A DNA stretch of 64,000 nucleotides from Clostridium fermenticellae. Lineage in GTDB: Bacteria; Bacillota; Clostridia; Clostridiales; Clostridiaceae. Location: positions 702,183 through 766,182 of the forward strand of contig NZ_CP032416.1 in the NCBI RefSeq assembly GCF_003600355.1, read 5' to 3'. Positions 17,438 to 25,481 of this stretch are shown in pieces. The position numbers and the translations under genes were made by a program. Below the pieces are notes generated by a model. The model made no database searches. It saw nothing but the letters and a program-made list of their open reading frames with translations, and was not told the DNA's origin. Position 1 is the stretch's first letter; each line of letters starts with the position of its first letter.

Positions 17438-17697
17438 TATAGGGTTTATAAATGAAAGCTTAAGTTATACTCCAGCTGATATTTCCAAAATTCGTCACCT
17501 AAAAATTTTCTAGTAAGTCTAAGTTCGTATTTATAAAAATCTAAGCAGATTTTATAAACTCGCAGGCTCAAACATATAAAATCCACTAAGATTTTCAAAA
17601 ATACTTCACTAAGACCTACTAAAAAATTTTTTAATGTGCCTACATTTTGGAAATGTCAGCTTACGTATAACTTAAGCTTGGAATTACAAACCCCATA
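17438..17697. repeat. Palindromic MITE-like element R2
   Basis: A 260-bp copy closely related to R1: left end TATAGGGTTTATAAATGAAA, right end GGAATTACAAACCCCATA. The central arms match R1 almost base for base. It forms the right border of the GRE island and lies directly against the duplicated block at 17702. Confidence 0.85.
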
Positions 17698-17701
17698 AAT
17701 T

Positions 17702-17876
17702 AAAGTTCATATAAATAAGTATAAAAAGAAAATAGTAAGTAGTTGTTCGAGAAACTACTTACTATAAAAAATTATACAAGCATATTTATGAGCTAATTAC
17801 AACTTCCTATAAAATACTCACCATATATTATATTAAGTTTTATTAAAAAAAGATAACTGATTATAATAAAATTTTA
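17702..17876. repeat. Duplicated block, copy B
   Basis: A near copy of 2592-2765: the 3' tail of the small membrane protein gene, its 11-bp hairpin and the following AT-rich DNA, without the gene's 5' part. It starts 5 bp after element R2. Confidence 0.85.
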
Positions 17877-18018
17877 CTATAAATATAATAAAATTTCCAC
17901 ATTAATATATAGATTTATATAGTTTTATATAGATTTATAGTATATTATAAGAAGTGAAAATTACATTCAGATGTTGATATGGGGTTTATTGAAGGATTAT
18001 ATAAGGAGGTGTTTTTTT

Positions 18019-19290
18019 ATGATACTTATAAAAAATGGATGCGTCATTGATCCTTTAAGTAAAATAAATGAAAAATTTGATATTTTAATAGATGGTGAAA
18101 ATATAGTAAAAATAGATAAAAATATTAATAAAATTAATAATGCAAAAGTAATTGATGCATCAGGATGTATACTTGCACCAGGGTTTATTGATATACACAG
18201 TCATTTCAGAGATCCAGGATTTACATATAAGGAGGATTTACTAACAGGTTCGAAGGCGGCTGCAAGAGGAGGATATACGACAGTTGTATGTATGGCTAAT
18301 ACAAAGCCGGTTGTTGATAATGTTGATACTTTAAAATATATACTTGATAAGGCAAGAAAGGCAAAAATTGAAGTTCTTCAAGTAGCAACTATCACGAAAG
18401 GAATGAGGGGAGAAGAACTTATAGATATGCATAGTCTCAAGGAAGCTGGAGCAGTGGGATTTTCAGATGATGGAAAACCAATTATGAAGTCAAAAGTTGC
18501 TTTTGATTCCATGAAAATTGCAAAAGAACTTGATGTGCCATTAAGTTTCCATGAAGAAGATCCAAATCTTATTAAAGAAAATGGTATAAATATGGGACGG
18601 ATTGCTAAAAATTTAAATCTTACGGGTTCTCCTAATGAAGCGGAAGATGTACTTGTAGCAAGAGATGCAGTTTTAGCGATATCGACTGGAGCAAAGGTTA
18701 ATATACAGCATATAAGTTCAGCAGTATCTGTTGAAATATTAAGATGGGCTAAAAAAATGGGAGCTAATATAACAGCAGAAGTAACACCGCATCACTTTAG
18801 TATGACAGAAAAAGCAGTTTTAGAAAAGGGTTCGAATGCCAAAATGAATCCTCCTCTAAGAACGGAGAAAGATAGAAAGGTAATAATTGAGGGAATTAAA
18901 GATAATATACTTGAAATAATAGCAACAGATCATGCACCACATACAGAAGAAGAAAAAAATAATGCTTTTTCAAAGGCACCAGGTGGTATAATAGGCCTTG
19001 AAACGGCACTTGCCCTTTCAATAACTAATCTTGTTAAACCAGGATATTTAACTTATATGGATCTTATTGAAAAACTCACCATTAATCCCGCAAAATTGTA
19101 CAATTTAGACAGAGGTTATATAAAGGAAGGACACAGAGCTGATATTGTAATATTTGATCCAAATGAAGATTATATAGTAAGGGATTTTGCTTCTAAAGCA
19201 TGTAACTCACCATTTATAGGTGAAAAACTATCAGGAAGAATTAAGCGGACAATATGTAAGGGAAAAATAGTATACATGCATGAAAGATAG
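18019..19290 (+). CDS. pyrC: Dihydroorotase
   Basis: This 423-residue amidohydrolase has the zinc motif DIHSHFRDPGFTYKED near residue 57, the region carrying the bridging Lys of class I enzymes, HISS near residue 230, TPHHF near 260, and the catalytic Asp in ATDHAPHTEEEK near 298. It cyclises carbamoyl aspartate to dihydroorotate in pyrimidine synthesis. Start 18019 follows AAGGAGGTG; the frame continues upstream to 17971 without a better site. It stands apart from other pyr genes. The next gene, 31 bp on, encodes a nitroreductase-like enzyme, perhaps co-transcribed. Confidence 0.9.
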   Translation: MILIKNGCVIDPLSKINEKFDILIDGENIVKIDKNINKINNAKVIDASGCILAPGFIDIHSHFRDPGFTYKEDLLTGSKAAARGGYTTVVCMANTKPVVDNVDTLKYILDKARKAKIEVLQVATITKGMRGEELIDMHSLKEAGAVGFSDDGKPIMKSKVAFDSMKIAKELDVPLSFHEEDPNLIKENGINMGRIAKNLNLTGSPNEAEDVLVARDAVLAISTGAKVNIQHISSAVSVEILRWAKKMGANITAEVTPHHFSMTEKAVLEKGSNAKMNPPLRTEKDRKVIIEGIKDNILEIIATDHAPHTEEEKNNAFSKAPGGIIGLETALALSITNLVKPGYLTYMDLIEKLTINPAKLYNLDRGYIKEGHRADIVIFDPNEDYIVRDFASKACNSPFIGEKLSGRIKRTICKGKIVYMHER

Positions 19291-19321
19291 TGAAAAATAA
19301 TAATGAAGGAGTTGAATTGTT

Positions 19322-19843
19322 ATGAATGAAACTTTAAAAGTTTTAAAGGAAAGAAGAAGCTGCAGAAAATTTCAGCAAAAGCAGATCAAAAAAGAAGAAT
19401 TGGATGCCATTCTTGAAGCTGGTATTTATGCACCGACGGGTGCGGGAAAACAGTCACCTATTATTGTTGTCATACAAGACAAAGAGACTATTGAAAAAAT
19501 TTCTAAATTAAATGCAGCTATTGCAGGAACTACATTGGACCCATTTTATGGAGCTCCGACTCTACTTGTTGTACTTGCTGATAAAAAAGTTATAACTTAT
19601 GTTGAAGATGGATCACTTGTTATGGGTAATATGTTAAATGCAGCTCATGCTGTAGGATTAGGCTCTTGTTTTATTTACAGAGCGAAAGAAGAATTTGAAA
19701 CAGAAGAAGGCAAAGCATTATTAATGGCATGGGGAATACAAGAAAATTATGTTGGAATTGGAAATTGTATTTTGGGATATGCAGCTGATGGTGGTATTGC
19801 TCCAGCTATGTCTAGAAAAAATGATTATATTATCAGAGTTTAA
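19322..19843 (+). CDS. Nitroreductase family flavoprotein
   Basis: This 173-residue FMN enzyme has the typical opening LKVLKERRSCRKFQQKQI (Arg residues that bind the FMN phosphate), then the APTGAGKQSP motif near residue 40 and the GLGSCFIYRAKEE segment near residue 115. The length is that of the short nitroreductase group. It reduces nitro compounds or other acceptors with NAD(P)H; the true substrate cannot be told. AAGGAGTTGAATTGTT sets the start. It follows pyrC by 31 bp and is followed by palindromic element R3. Confidence 0.85.
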   Translation: MNETLKVLKERRSCRKFQQKQIKKEELDAILEAGIYAPTGAGKQSPIIVVIQDKETIEKISKLNAAIAGTTLDPFYGAPTLLVVLADKKVITYVEDGSLVMGNMLNAAHAVGLGSCFIYRAKEEFETEEGKALLMAWGIQENYVGIGNCILGYAADGGIAPAMSRKNDYIIRV

Positions 19844-19848
19844 TTCTG

Positions 19849-20110
19849 TATAGGATTTATAAATGAAGGCCTAACTAATGCACAGGCCGGGATTTCCAAA
19901 ATACGTCACGTAAAAAATTTCTAGTAAGTCTAAGCTTGCGCTTGAAAAAATCTAAGCAGATTTTATAAACTCACCTTGTTCAAACATATAAAATCCACTA
20001 AGATTTTTAAGAACGCTTCGCTAAGACTTACTACAAAATTTTTTAATGTGACTTAATTTTAGAAATCCCGGCCTGTGCATTAGTTAAGCTTAGACTTGTA
20101 AAGCCTAATA
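19849..20110. repeat. Palindromic MITE-like element R3
   Basis: This 262-bp element has the same plan as R1 and R2 (TATAGGATTTATAAATGAAG at the left), and the central portion TTTCTAGTAAGTCTAAG is kept. The outer arms are different and form a perfect 24-bp pair: AACTAATGCACAGGCCGGGA with TTTC at the left, its exact complement at 20064-20090. Confidence 0.85.
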
Positions 20111-20281
20111 GAATTTGTAGTTTTAAAGTTAATTTTCCACTATAAGCCCCATGAATTTTTAAAATAAAAGCTAAATAATATGTACTATTTATATAACAAA
20201 CAAATATATATGTATTAAAGGTAAATGGTGATTTTTATAAAGTCATTATATTATATATTATTATTTGGGAGGTGAATTATT

Positions 20282-21205
20282 ATAGCAACAAGACCACAAA
20301 TTTTACGTCCGGGAGATACGATTGGAGTAGTTACTCTGGGGAGTCCACTGTCTTCGTATACTATTAATATTGGTATAGAAACACTTAGAAATATGGGATT
20401 TAATGTAGTCTCGGGAGATTATTTGTATTCACATAATGGATATGTTGCAGCTACAGCGCAGCAGAGGGCATCCGATTTGATGGAAATGTTTAGGAATTCA
20501 AATGTTAGAGCCATAATACCATCAAGAGGCGGAGTGGGTGTTGCAGGTATTATACCTTATCTGGATTATGATTTTATAGCGAAAAATCCCAAAATTGTAA
20601 CAGGATATAGTGACATGACGATTTTATTAAATGTGTTATATGAAAAGTCTAACTTGATAACTTTTCACAGTCTTCTTTTGATAGATTTTAAACCGAGTAC
20701 TCCAGAATATAACATAAGTCAATTTTTTGATGCGACATCTTCACTTACTGCACCAAGAAAACTTGAAAATCCTCCTGGAATGCCTTTAATAAGTAGGGTG
20801 GCTGGCAATGTTACGGGGGTTATAGTAGGCGGAAATCTTACTTCTTTTGTAGATAATCTTGGAACTTCATTTGAAATCGATACTAAAGGAAAGATACTTT
20901 TAATTGAAGAAGTCAGTGAACCTATTAATAGAGTATATAGATATATAAATCATTTGATATTAGCGGGTAAACTTGAAGATTGCGCTGGAATAATTATGGG
21001 TCAGTGTACGAACTGTAAATCTTCATATGGTAAGTCATACGAAGATTTGATAAATGAAGTTATTGTTCCACTCAATAAACCTCTTATGACAAATCTGGCA
21101 TCAGGACATGGTATTTACAAAATGGCCATACCGATAGGGGCTAGAGCTAATCTCAATACGTATAATAATACACTTACGATACTTGAGCCAACAGTGAGGG
21201 CATAA
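20282..21205 (+). CDS. LD-carboxypeptidase (S66), ATG apparently mutated to ATA
   Basis: This serine peptidase of family S66 (LdcA/MccF group) trims the terminal D-Ala from muropeptide tetrapeptides or cleaves related amides. It shows PSRGGVGVAGI, the nucleophile Ser in TGYSDMTILL, Glu in LIEEVSEPINRVYRYI and His in SGHGIYKMAIPIGA. Homology starts at ATRPQILRPGDTIGVV, before the first ATG at 20393. In frame, the codon 7 nt after GGGAGGTG is ATA (20282), exactly where ATG is expected. Length from there is 307 residues, normal for the family. Translation from ATA or ATT would be weak; the gene may be impaired, or the base may be an error. Confidence 0.8.
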   Translation: MATRPQILRPGDTIGVVTLGSPLSSYTINIGIETLRNMGFNVVSGDYLYSHNGYVAATAQQRASDLMEMFRNSNVRAIIPSRGGVGVAGIIPYLDYDFIAKNPKIVTGYSDMTILLNVLYEKSNLITFHSLLLIDFKPSTPEYNISQFFDATSSLTAPRKLENPPGMPLISRVAGNVTGVIVGGNLTSFVDNLGTSFEIDTKGKILLIEEVSEPINRVYRYINHLILAGKLEDCAGIIMGQCTNCKSSYGKSYEDLINEVIVPLNKPLMTNLASGHGIYKMAIPIGARANLNTYNNTLTILEPTVRA

Positions 21206-21288
21206 AATTTTATTTAATATAATAGTAGAATCATAAAATAGAAAAACTAAAAGTTTATAAAATTACTGTATTAAAAGATGATAATGTA

Positions 21289-21849
21289 TCAATTTAAAAA
21301 AGATAGTTTACCTGCAATCATTAATATTGTTGCACTTATAATAGAAATTACAGCTGTAGTTAAAAATTTATCCGGAATAAGATAACATATTATAATTAAA
21401 ATTAAGGTAATTATTATAGAGTAATATTTAAGTTTTTTTCTACGTTTTTTACTTTTTATTTTTTTATTTATGTTATCCACAGGAGAAAAAATACAAATTA
21501 ATATAAAGCATGTAAGTAAGAGCAAAGCTAAAATATAATGATTAATTGTTAAATATTTACCGAATAAAATTATCGCACAAAATATTAGAAAACTCATAAA
21601 AAAGCAGCCCCAATAAGTTCTTGCATGGTATCCACCTGAGAATAACCTAATTGGACAAAAAAATATTAGAGCAATCAAATAATAATTTTGAATAGAAAAT
21701 ATCCAGAATACGATGAAGTATGGAATTAGTTTTGTAATTTCATCAAAGGTGCAAATTAGTCCATATTCCATCTTTTTTAATTGTAATTCCGAAAATTCAG
21801 GATTGGATTCGGAAATTTTTCTAATTAAAGTAGCTATAAATCTGTCCAT
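21289..21849 (-). CDS. agrB: AgrB-type accessory gene regulator, peptide processing protease
   Basis: This 186-residue membrane Cys protease matures and exports the AgrD signal peptide. It has multiple hydrophobic helices and the catalytic pair in PIRLFSGGYHARTYWGC (His and Cys separated by seven residues), as in AgrB. The C-terminal half has two further spans after a KKIKSKKRRKKLK basic loop. Start 21849 follows AAAGGAGATACT; the longer frame to 21909 lacks a site. It lies downstream of agrD on the minus strand, the reverse of the usual B-D order. No agrC or agrA kinase/regulator pair is near. Confidence 0.85.
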   Translation of the reverse strand: MDRFIATLIRKISESNPEFSELQLKKMEYGLICTFDEITKLIPYFIVFWIFSIQNYYLIALIFFCPIRLFSGGYHARTYWGCFFMSFLIFCAIILFGKYLTINHYILALLLLTCFILICIFSPVDNINKKIKSKKRRKKLKYYSIIITLILIIICYLIPDKFLTTAVISIISATILMIAGKLSFLN

Positions 21850-21900
21850 AGTATCTCCTTTAATGTAAATATAATTATCTTTAGATGTGTTTTGAACTTT

Positions 21901-21930
21901 TTCATACATGATTGAAGTATCATGTATGAA
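21901..21930. other. Perfect 12-bp hairpin between agrD and agrB
   Basis: TTCATACATGAT, loop TGAAGT, ATCATGTATGAA. It lies in the gap between the agrD stop (21946) and agrB start (21849). On the minus strand the A/T flanks make a weak terminator, so it may lower agrB expression relative to agrD or protect the processed agrD message. Confidence 0.6.
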
Positions 21931-21945
21931 AAAGTTGAGTTTAGA

Positions 21946-22089
21946 TTATTTTAAAAACTCATCAGGACATTTTGGTTGATGACCGCTTATAAGTGATGTT
22001 GGTGTCATGACAATTCCACCTAGTAGTAATGCTACAGAACCTATAAGTTTCATAGATTTTTTAAGAAAATATTTTTTGAAAGATTTCAT
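21946..22089 (-). CDS. agrD: AgrD-type cyclic peptide signal precursor
   Basis: This 47-residue peptide has an amphipathic basic N-terminus (MKSFKKYFLKKSMKL), a hydrophobic stretch (GSVALLLGGIVM), and then the signal/recognition part TPTSLISGHQPKCPDEFLK. The QPKxPxE pattern matches clostridial cyclic lactone autoinducer precursors. The usual ring Cys is absent; Ser residues (SLISG) stand at that place, so the ring would be a lactone rather than a thiolactone. The only Cys is in the recognition tail. TAGGAGGTATTAACA is the ribosome binding site. It pairs with agrB just downstream. Confidence 0.8.
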   Translation of the reverse strand: MKSFKKYFLKKSMKLIGSVALLLGGIVMTPTSLISGHQPKCPDEFLK

Positions 22090-22296
22090 TGTTAATACCT
22101 CCTATAAAAATATATAAATTTAGTATTTATTTATATATTATACAAAACTTTGATTTTTCCTCTATAATTTTAAAAAATATTAAATAATTTTCTGTTTTTA
22201 AATTATATAATAAAATTTATATTTATGTACATTCACATGATTATATTTTAAAGAATAATATAAAAGGTATGAATATTAAAATTGGAGGAATCTTCA

Positions 22297-23103
22297 ATGG
22301 GCTATTATGTTCAAGTAGAACCAGAAGTAAAAGTATATGTTGAGGATATTAATCCTTTTGGAAACAAGACTATAGTATTTTTACATGGTTGGCCTGCAAA
22401 TCATAATTTATTCGAATATCAATTCAATATACTTCCAAGATATGGTTATAGATGTATAGGTATAGATCAAAGAGGATTCGGCAAATCAGATAAACCATTT
22501 ACAGGTTACGATTATAATACATTGTCAGATGATATCAGTCAGGTTATTAAAACTTTAAAATTGAAAAAATTTATGCTCGCTGGTCATTCCACAGGTGGGG
22601 CTATTGCTGTAAGATATATGTTACGGCATAAAGGGTATGGAGTATCAAAACTTGCACTTTTTGCAGCAGCGGTACCTAGTCTTATTAAACGTACCAATTT
22701 TCCATATGGACTTGAGAAGGAAACTGTAATTAATATTATTAATCAAACATATGAAGATAGGCCTAAAATGCTGAGTGATTTTGGAGATATATTCTTTTTT
22801 CAGCATGTAACTGAACCTTTTGTCAGCTGGTTTTTAAATTTAGGATTTAAAGCAGCAAGCTGGGCAACTATAGAAGTAGCAAATACATGGATACAAGAAG
22901 AGTTATTTAAAGATTTAACTTCAATAAGAGTTTCAACACTAATTTTACATGGAATTCATGATAAAATTGTACCATTTGAATTAGGAGAAATACAGGAAAA
23001 ATCCATTAAAAATTCACTTCTTATACCATTCCAATATAGTGGACATGGTCTGTTTTACGAAGAGAAGGATAAATTTAATAAGGAACTGATGAAATTTTTT
23101 TAA
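22297..23103 (+). CDS. Alpha/beta hydrolase
   Basis: This 268-residue alpha/beta-fold hydrolase has the oxyanion motif LHGWPAN near residue 30, the nucleophile elbow AGHSTGGAIA near residue 100, the acid in LHGIHDKIVPF near 220 and His in YSGHGLFYEE near 248. The pattern is that of esterases, non-haem chloroperoxidase-like and dehalogenase-like enzymes; the substrate cannot be told. GGAGGAATCTTCA sets start 22297. Monocistronic, no signal peptide. Confidence 0.8.
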   Translation: MGYYVQVEPEVKVYVEDINPFGNKTIVFLHGWPANHNLFEYQFNILPRYGYRCIGIDQRGFGKSDKPFTGYDYNTLSDDISQVIKTLKLKKFMLAGHSTGGAIAVRYMLRHKGYGVSKLALFAAAVPSLIKRTNFPYGLEKETVINIINQTYEDRPKMLSDFGDIFFFQHVTEPFVSWFLNLGFKAASWATIEVANTWIQEELFKDLTSIRVSTLILHGIHDKIVPFELGEIQEKSIKNSLLIPFQYSGHGLFYEEKDKFNKELMKFF

Positions 23104-23262
23104 AAATTTATAAATATTAAAATTGTTATAATATTTTAATAACAAATTTTAATATTTGATGTAATTAGTTTTCTTTAATCCCATATTTCATAAAGTATAT
23201 ATTGTCTACGTATGGACAAAATATTATCGTGTTAAAAATATGATTTGTGGGAGGTAATATTT

Positions 23263-23751
23263 ATGGATGGTATATTTAATAATTTTTTTGGTGATTACGG
23301 TGATGAAAATAATGATGATAAAAAAAGTAAGGATAGAAAAACTCAGGATGATGGAAGGCTCACTCTTCATAAAGAAGAACTTGATATAAATAAAGACAGA
23401 ATTTCAAAAGGTGAAGTTGATTTAAGTAAGGATGTTGTTGAAGATCATAAGACAGTAGATGTACCAGTAACTCATGAAGAGGTTGTTATAGAGAGAAAAG
23501 CAATAAACGACGAATCAAGTAATGCTCCAATAAGTGAGGAGGATGAAACGATACGTATACCAGTAAGTGAAGATAAGGTCAATGTAAATAAGCATACTGT
23601 TGTAACTGGCGAGATATCTGCTCATAAACATGAAGTTAAAGATACAGAAAAGGTTGATGAAAAACTTAAAAGAGAGGAAGCTCACATAGACTCAAAAGGT
23701 GATGTAAATGTAGTAGATAATAGTCATGAAGACAGTCATGGTTTTCAATAA
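23263..23751 (+). CDS. YsnF/AvaK-type stress protein (DUF2382)
   Basis: This 162-residue, highly charged protein has an acidic, Asp/Lys-rich N-terminal part (residues 1-30), then the DUF2382 pattern: LTLHKEELDINKDRISKGEV, VPVTHEEVVIERKAI, IRIPVSEDKVNVNKHTVV, GEISAHKHEVKDTEKV. This domain is found in general stress proteins such as B. subtilis YsnF and occurs in repeats rich in short beta strands; its biochemical role is unknown. GGGAGGTAATATTT sets start 23263. A second, smaller member follows after palindrome R4, so the two may be related by duplication. Confidence 0.75.
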   Translation: MDGIFNNFFGDYGDENNDDKKSKDRKTQDDGRLTLHKEELDINKDRISKGEVDLSKDVVEDHKTVDVPVTHEEVVIERKAINDESSNAPISEEDETIRIPVSEDKVNVNKHTVVTGEISAHKHEVKDTEKVDEKLKREEAHIDSKGDVNVVDNSHEDSHGFQ

Positions 23752-23762
23752 TATAGCTTTAA

Positions 23763-23901
23763 TATAGGGTTTATAAATGAAAAGTTAATCTATCCATCGG
23801 GAGATGCTGCCAAAATCCGGTACAATAAAAGCATTTAATGTACCTATATTTTGGCAGCATCTCCCTCAAGTATAAATTAACTTTAAAATTACAAACTCTA
23901 T
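23763..23901. repeat. Palindromic element R4 (short form)
   Basis: This 139-bp relative of R1-R3 has TATAGGGTTTATAAATGAAA at the left and AATTACAAACTCTAT at the right. The arms GGGAGATGCTGCCAAAAT and ATTTTGGCAGCATCTCCC pair perfectly (18 bp) and have no counterpart in the other copies. Confidence 0.8.
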
Positions 23902-23902
23902 T

Positions 23903-23990
23903 AGAATTTACAAGCATAAGTTACGCTTCCATTTACAAACCCTATATAGCTTTATAGATGAAAGTCAAGCTTAAACGTGTAAACTCCATA
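23903..23990. repeat. Partial palindromic element next to R4
   Basis: A second right-arm-like end (TTCCATTTACAAACCCTATA, 23927-23946) followed by a degenerate left-end sequence (CTTTATAGATGAAAGTCAAG) and GTAAACTCCAT. It looks like a decayed extra copy inserted beside R4. Confidence 0.5.
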
Positions 23991-24010
23991 AAAAGAAGGT
24001 GTAATATAAT

Positions 24011-24382
24011 ATGAAAATTCGCGAAGAAAAATTAAATATATCTAAGGAAAAAGTACAGACTGGGAAAGTATCTATCCATAAAGAAATTTTGACTGAGAAA
24101 AAGAATATTACTGTACCTATAAAAAAAGAACAGCTTGTAATTGAAAAAACCAAATATGATCCTAAAGATGGGAAACCGCGTATAAGTGAAACTATCAGAA
24201 TACCTATAAGTGGGGAACGTGTAGAAGTAAAAAAGAATCCAATAGTTTTACAATCTGTTTCATGTAGTAAAAATAAATACAAAAAAGTAGAGCATATAAA
24301 TGAAGTTATAAAAAAAGAGGTACCACATATAAGTATTAAAGGTAATGTTAAAGTTATAGACGATGGAATTTATACGAAATAA
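24011..24382 (+). CDS. Second DUF2382 stress-type protein
   Basis: This 123-residue protein of the same type as the gene at 23263 has MKIREEKLNISKEKVQTGKV, ITVPIKKEQLVIEKTKYD, ETIRIPISGERVEVKKNPIV and a final IKGNVKVIDDGIY. It lacks the acidic N-terminal part of its neighbour and is more basic. Order and direction suggest tandem duplication followed by insertion of R4 between the genes. AGAAGGTGTAATATAAT supplies the site. A good terminator follows. Confidence 0.75.
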   Translation: MKIREEKLNISKEKVQTGKVSIHKEILTEKKNITVPIKKEQLVIEKTKYDPKDGKPRISETIRIPISGERVEVKKNPIVLQSVSCSKNKYKKVEHINEVIKKEVPHISIKGNVKVIDDGIYTK

Positions 24383-24387
24383 ATAGA

Positions 24388-24418
24388 AGGGCACACTTTT
24401 TATCAAGTGTCCTTTTTT
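24388..24418 (+). terminator. Intrinsic terminator
   Basis: GGGCACACTT pairs with AAGTGTCC and runs into TTTTTT. Confidence 0.8.
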
Positions 24419-24498
24419 GTGGCTTTAAATATAGATAATAGCTGGTATATATACTATAATTGGGATATAAATATATGATTATATGAGGGGAGGAAGTT

Positions 24499-25410
24499 AT
24501 GGCTAATATTATTGCTGTAGTCTGGGATTTTGATAAAACTTTAGTAAATGGTTATATGCAGGATCCAATCTTTGAACATTATAAGGTTGATGGTAAAAAA
24601 TTTTGGAAAGAAGTTAGCTCACTTCCTGAGAAATATATGAAAGAGCAGAATGTTAGAGTAAATGAGGATACTATATATTTGAATCAGTTTATAGAGTATG
24701 TAAAGAATGGTACATTTAAAGGCTTAAATAATAAAACTTTACGTGAATATGGTAAAAGGCTTAATTTTTATAATGGAATTCCAGATATTTTTGAAAAGAC
24801 AAAGAATTTGATTTCAGACAATCCTAAATATAGAGAATATGATATAAAATTGGAGCATTACATAATAAGTACTGGTATAGTAGAGGTTATAAGAGGTTCA
24901 TGCGTTATGCCATTTGTTGAAGATGTGTGGGGATGTGAGTTCATTGAAGACCATGATGAAAACGGAAATACTGTAATTAGTGAAATAGGATATACGATTG
25001 ATAATACTTCTAAAACAAGAGCCCTTTTTGAGATAAATAAAGGTGTACGCAAATTAGAAAAAGTAAATGTCAATACAAAAATTTCTGAAGAGTTCAGGCG
25101 TGTACATTTTAAGAATATGATATATATAGCAGATGGACCTAGTGATATACCGGCATTTTCAGTGGTTAACAAAAATGGAGGAGCAACTTTTGCGATTTAC
25201 CCAAAGGCGAATATGGAGGCACTTCATCAAGTAGAGCAGATGAGAATTGATGGCAGAGTTAATATGTATGCAGAAGCTGATTATTCTGAAGGAACTACAG
25301 CATATTTATGGCTCACAAATAAAATATTAGAATTTGCAGATAGAATAAGAGAAAGTGAAAAGGTGAGGATTTCTCATTTGATTGCGGATACGCCAAAACA
25401 TTTGGAATAG
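24499..25410 (+). CDS. HAD-family hydrolase
   Basis: This 303-residue HAD-superfamily protein has motif I VVWDFDKTLV (both Asp residues) near residue 10, a Ser/Thr motif II in IISTGIVEVI, Lys in TSKTRALFEI, and motif IV IADGPSDIPAF near residue 213. It is probably a phosphatase; the large cap (about residues 20-120) suggests a specific small phosphoester or protein substrate not evident from sequence. It begins right after GGGGAGGAAGTT. It stands alone between two terminators. Confidence 0.8.
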   Translation: MANIIAVVWDFDKTLVNGYMQDPIFEHYKVDGKKFWKEVSSLPEKYMKEQNVRVNEDTIYLNQFIEYVKNGTFKGLNNKTLREYGKRLNFYNGIPDIFEKTKNLISDNPKYREYDIKLEHYIISTGIVEVIRGSCVMPFVEDVWGCEFIEDHDENGNTVISEIGYTIDNTSKTRALFEINKGVRKLEKVNVNTKISEEFRRVHFKNMIYIADGPSDIPAFSVVNKNGGATFAIYPKANMEALHQVEQMRIDGRVNMYAEADYSEGTTAYLWLTNKILEFADRIRESEKVRISHLIADTPKHLE

Positions 25411-25430
25411 TTTTCTTTTAAGCAGAATAA

Positions 25431-25472
25431 AAAATACAGGGCACTTTAAAATTAAAAGTGTTCTGTATTTTA
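25431..25472. terminator. Bidirectional terminator
   Basis: AAAATACAG-CACTT pairs with AAGTG-CTGTATTTT, with A and T runs on both sides. It serves the HAD gene and the converging serpin gene. Confidence 0.8.
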
Positions 25473-25481
25473 TAGTTTAAC

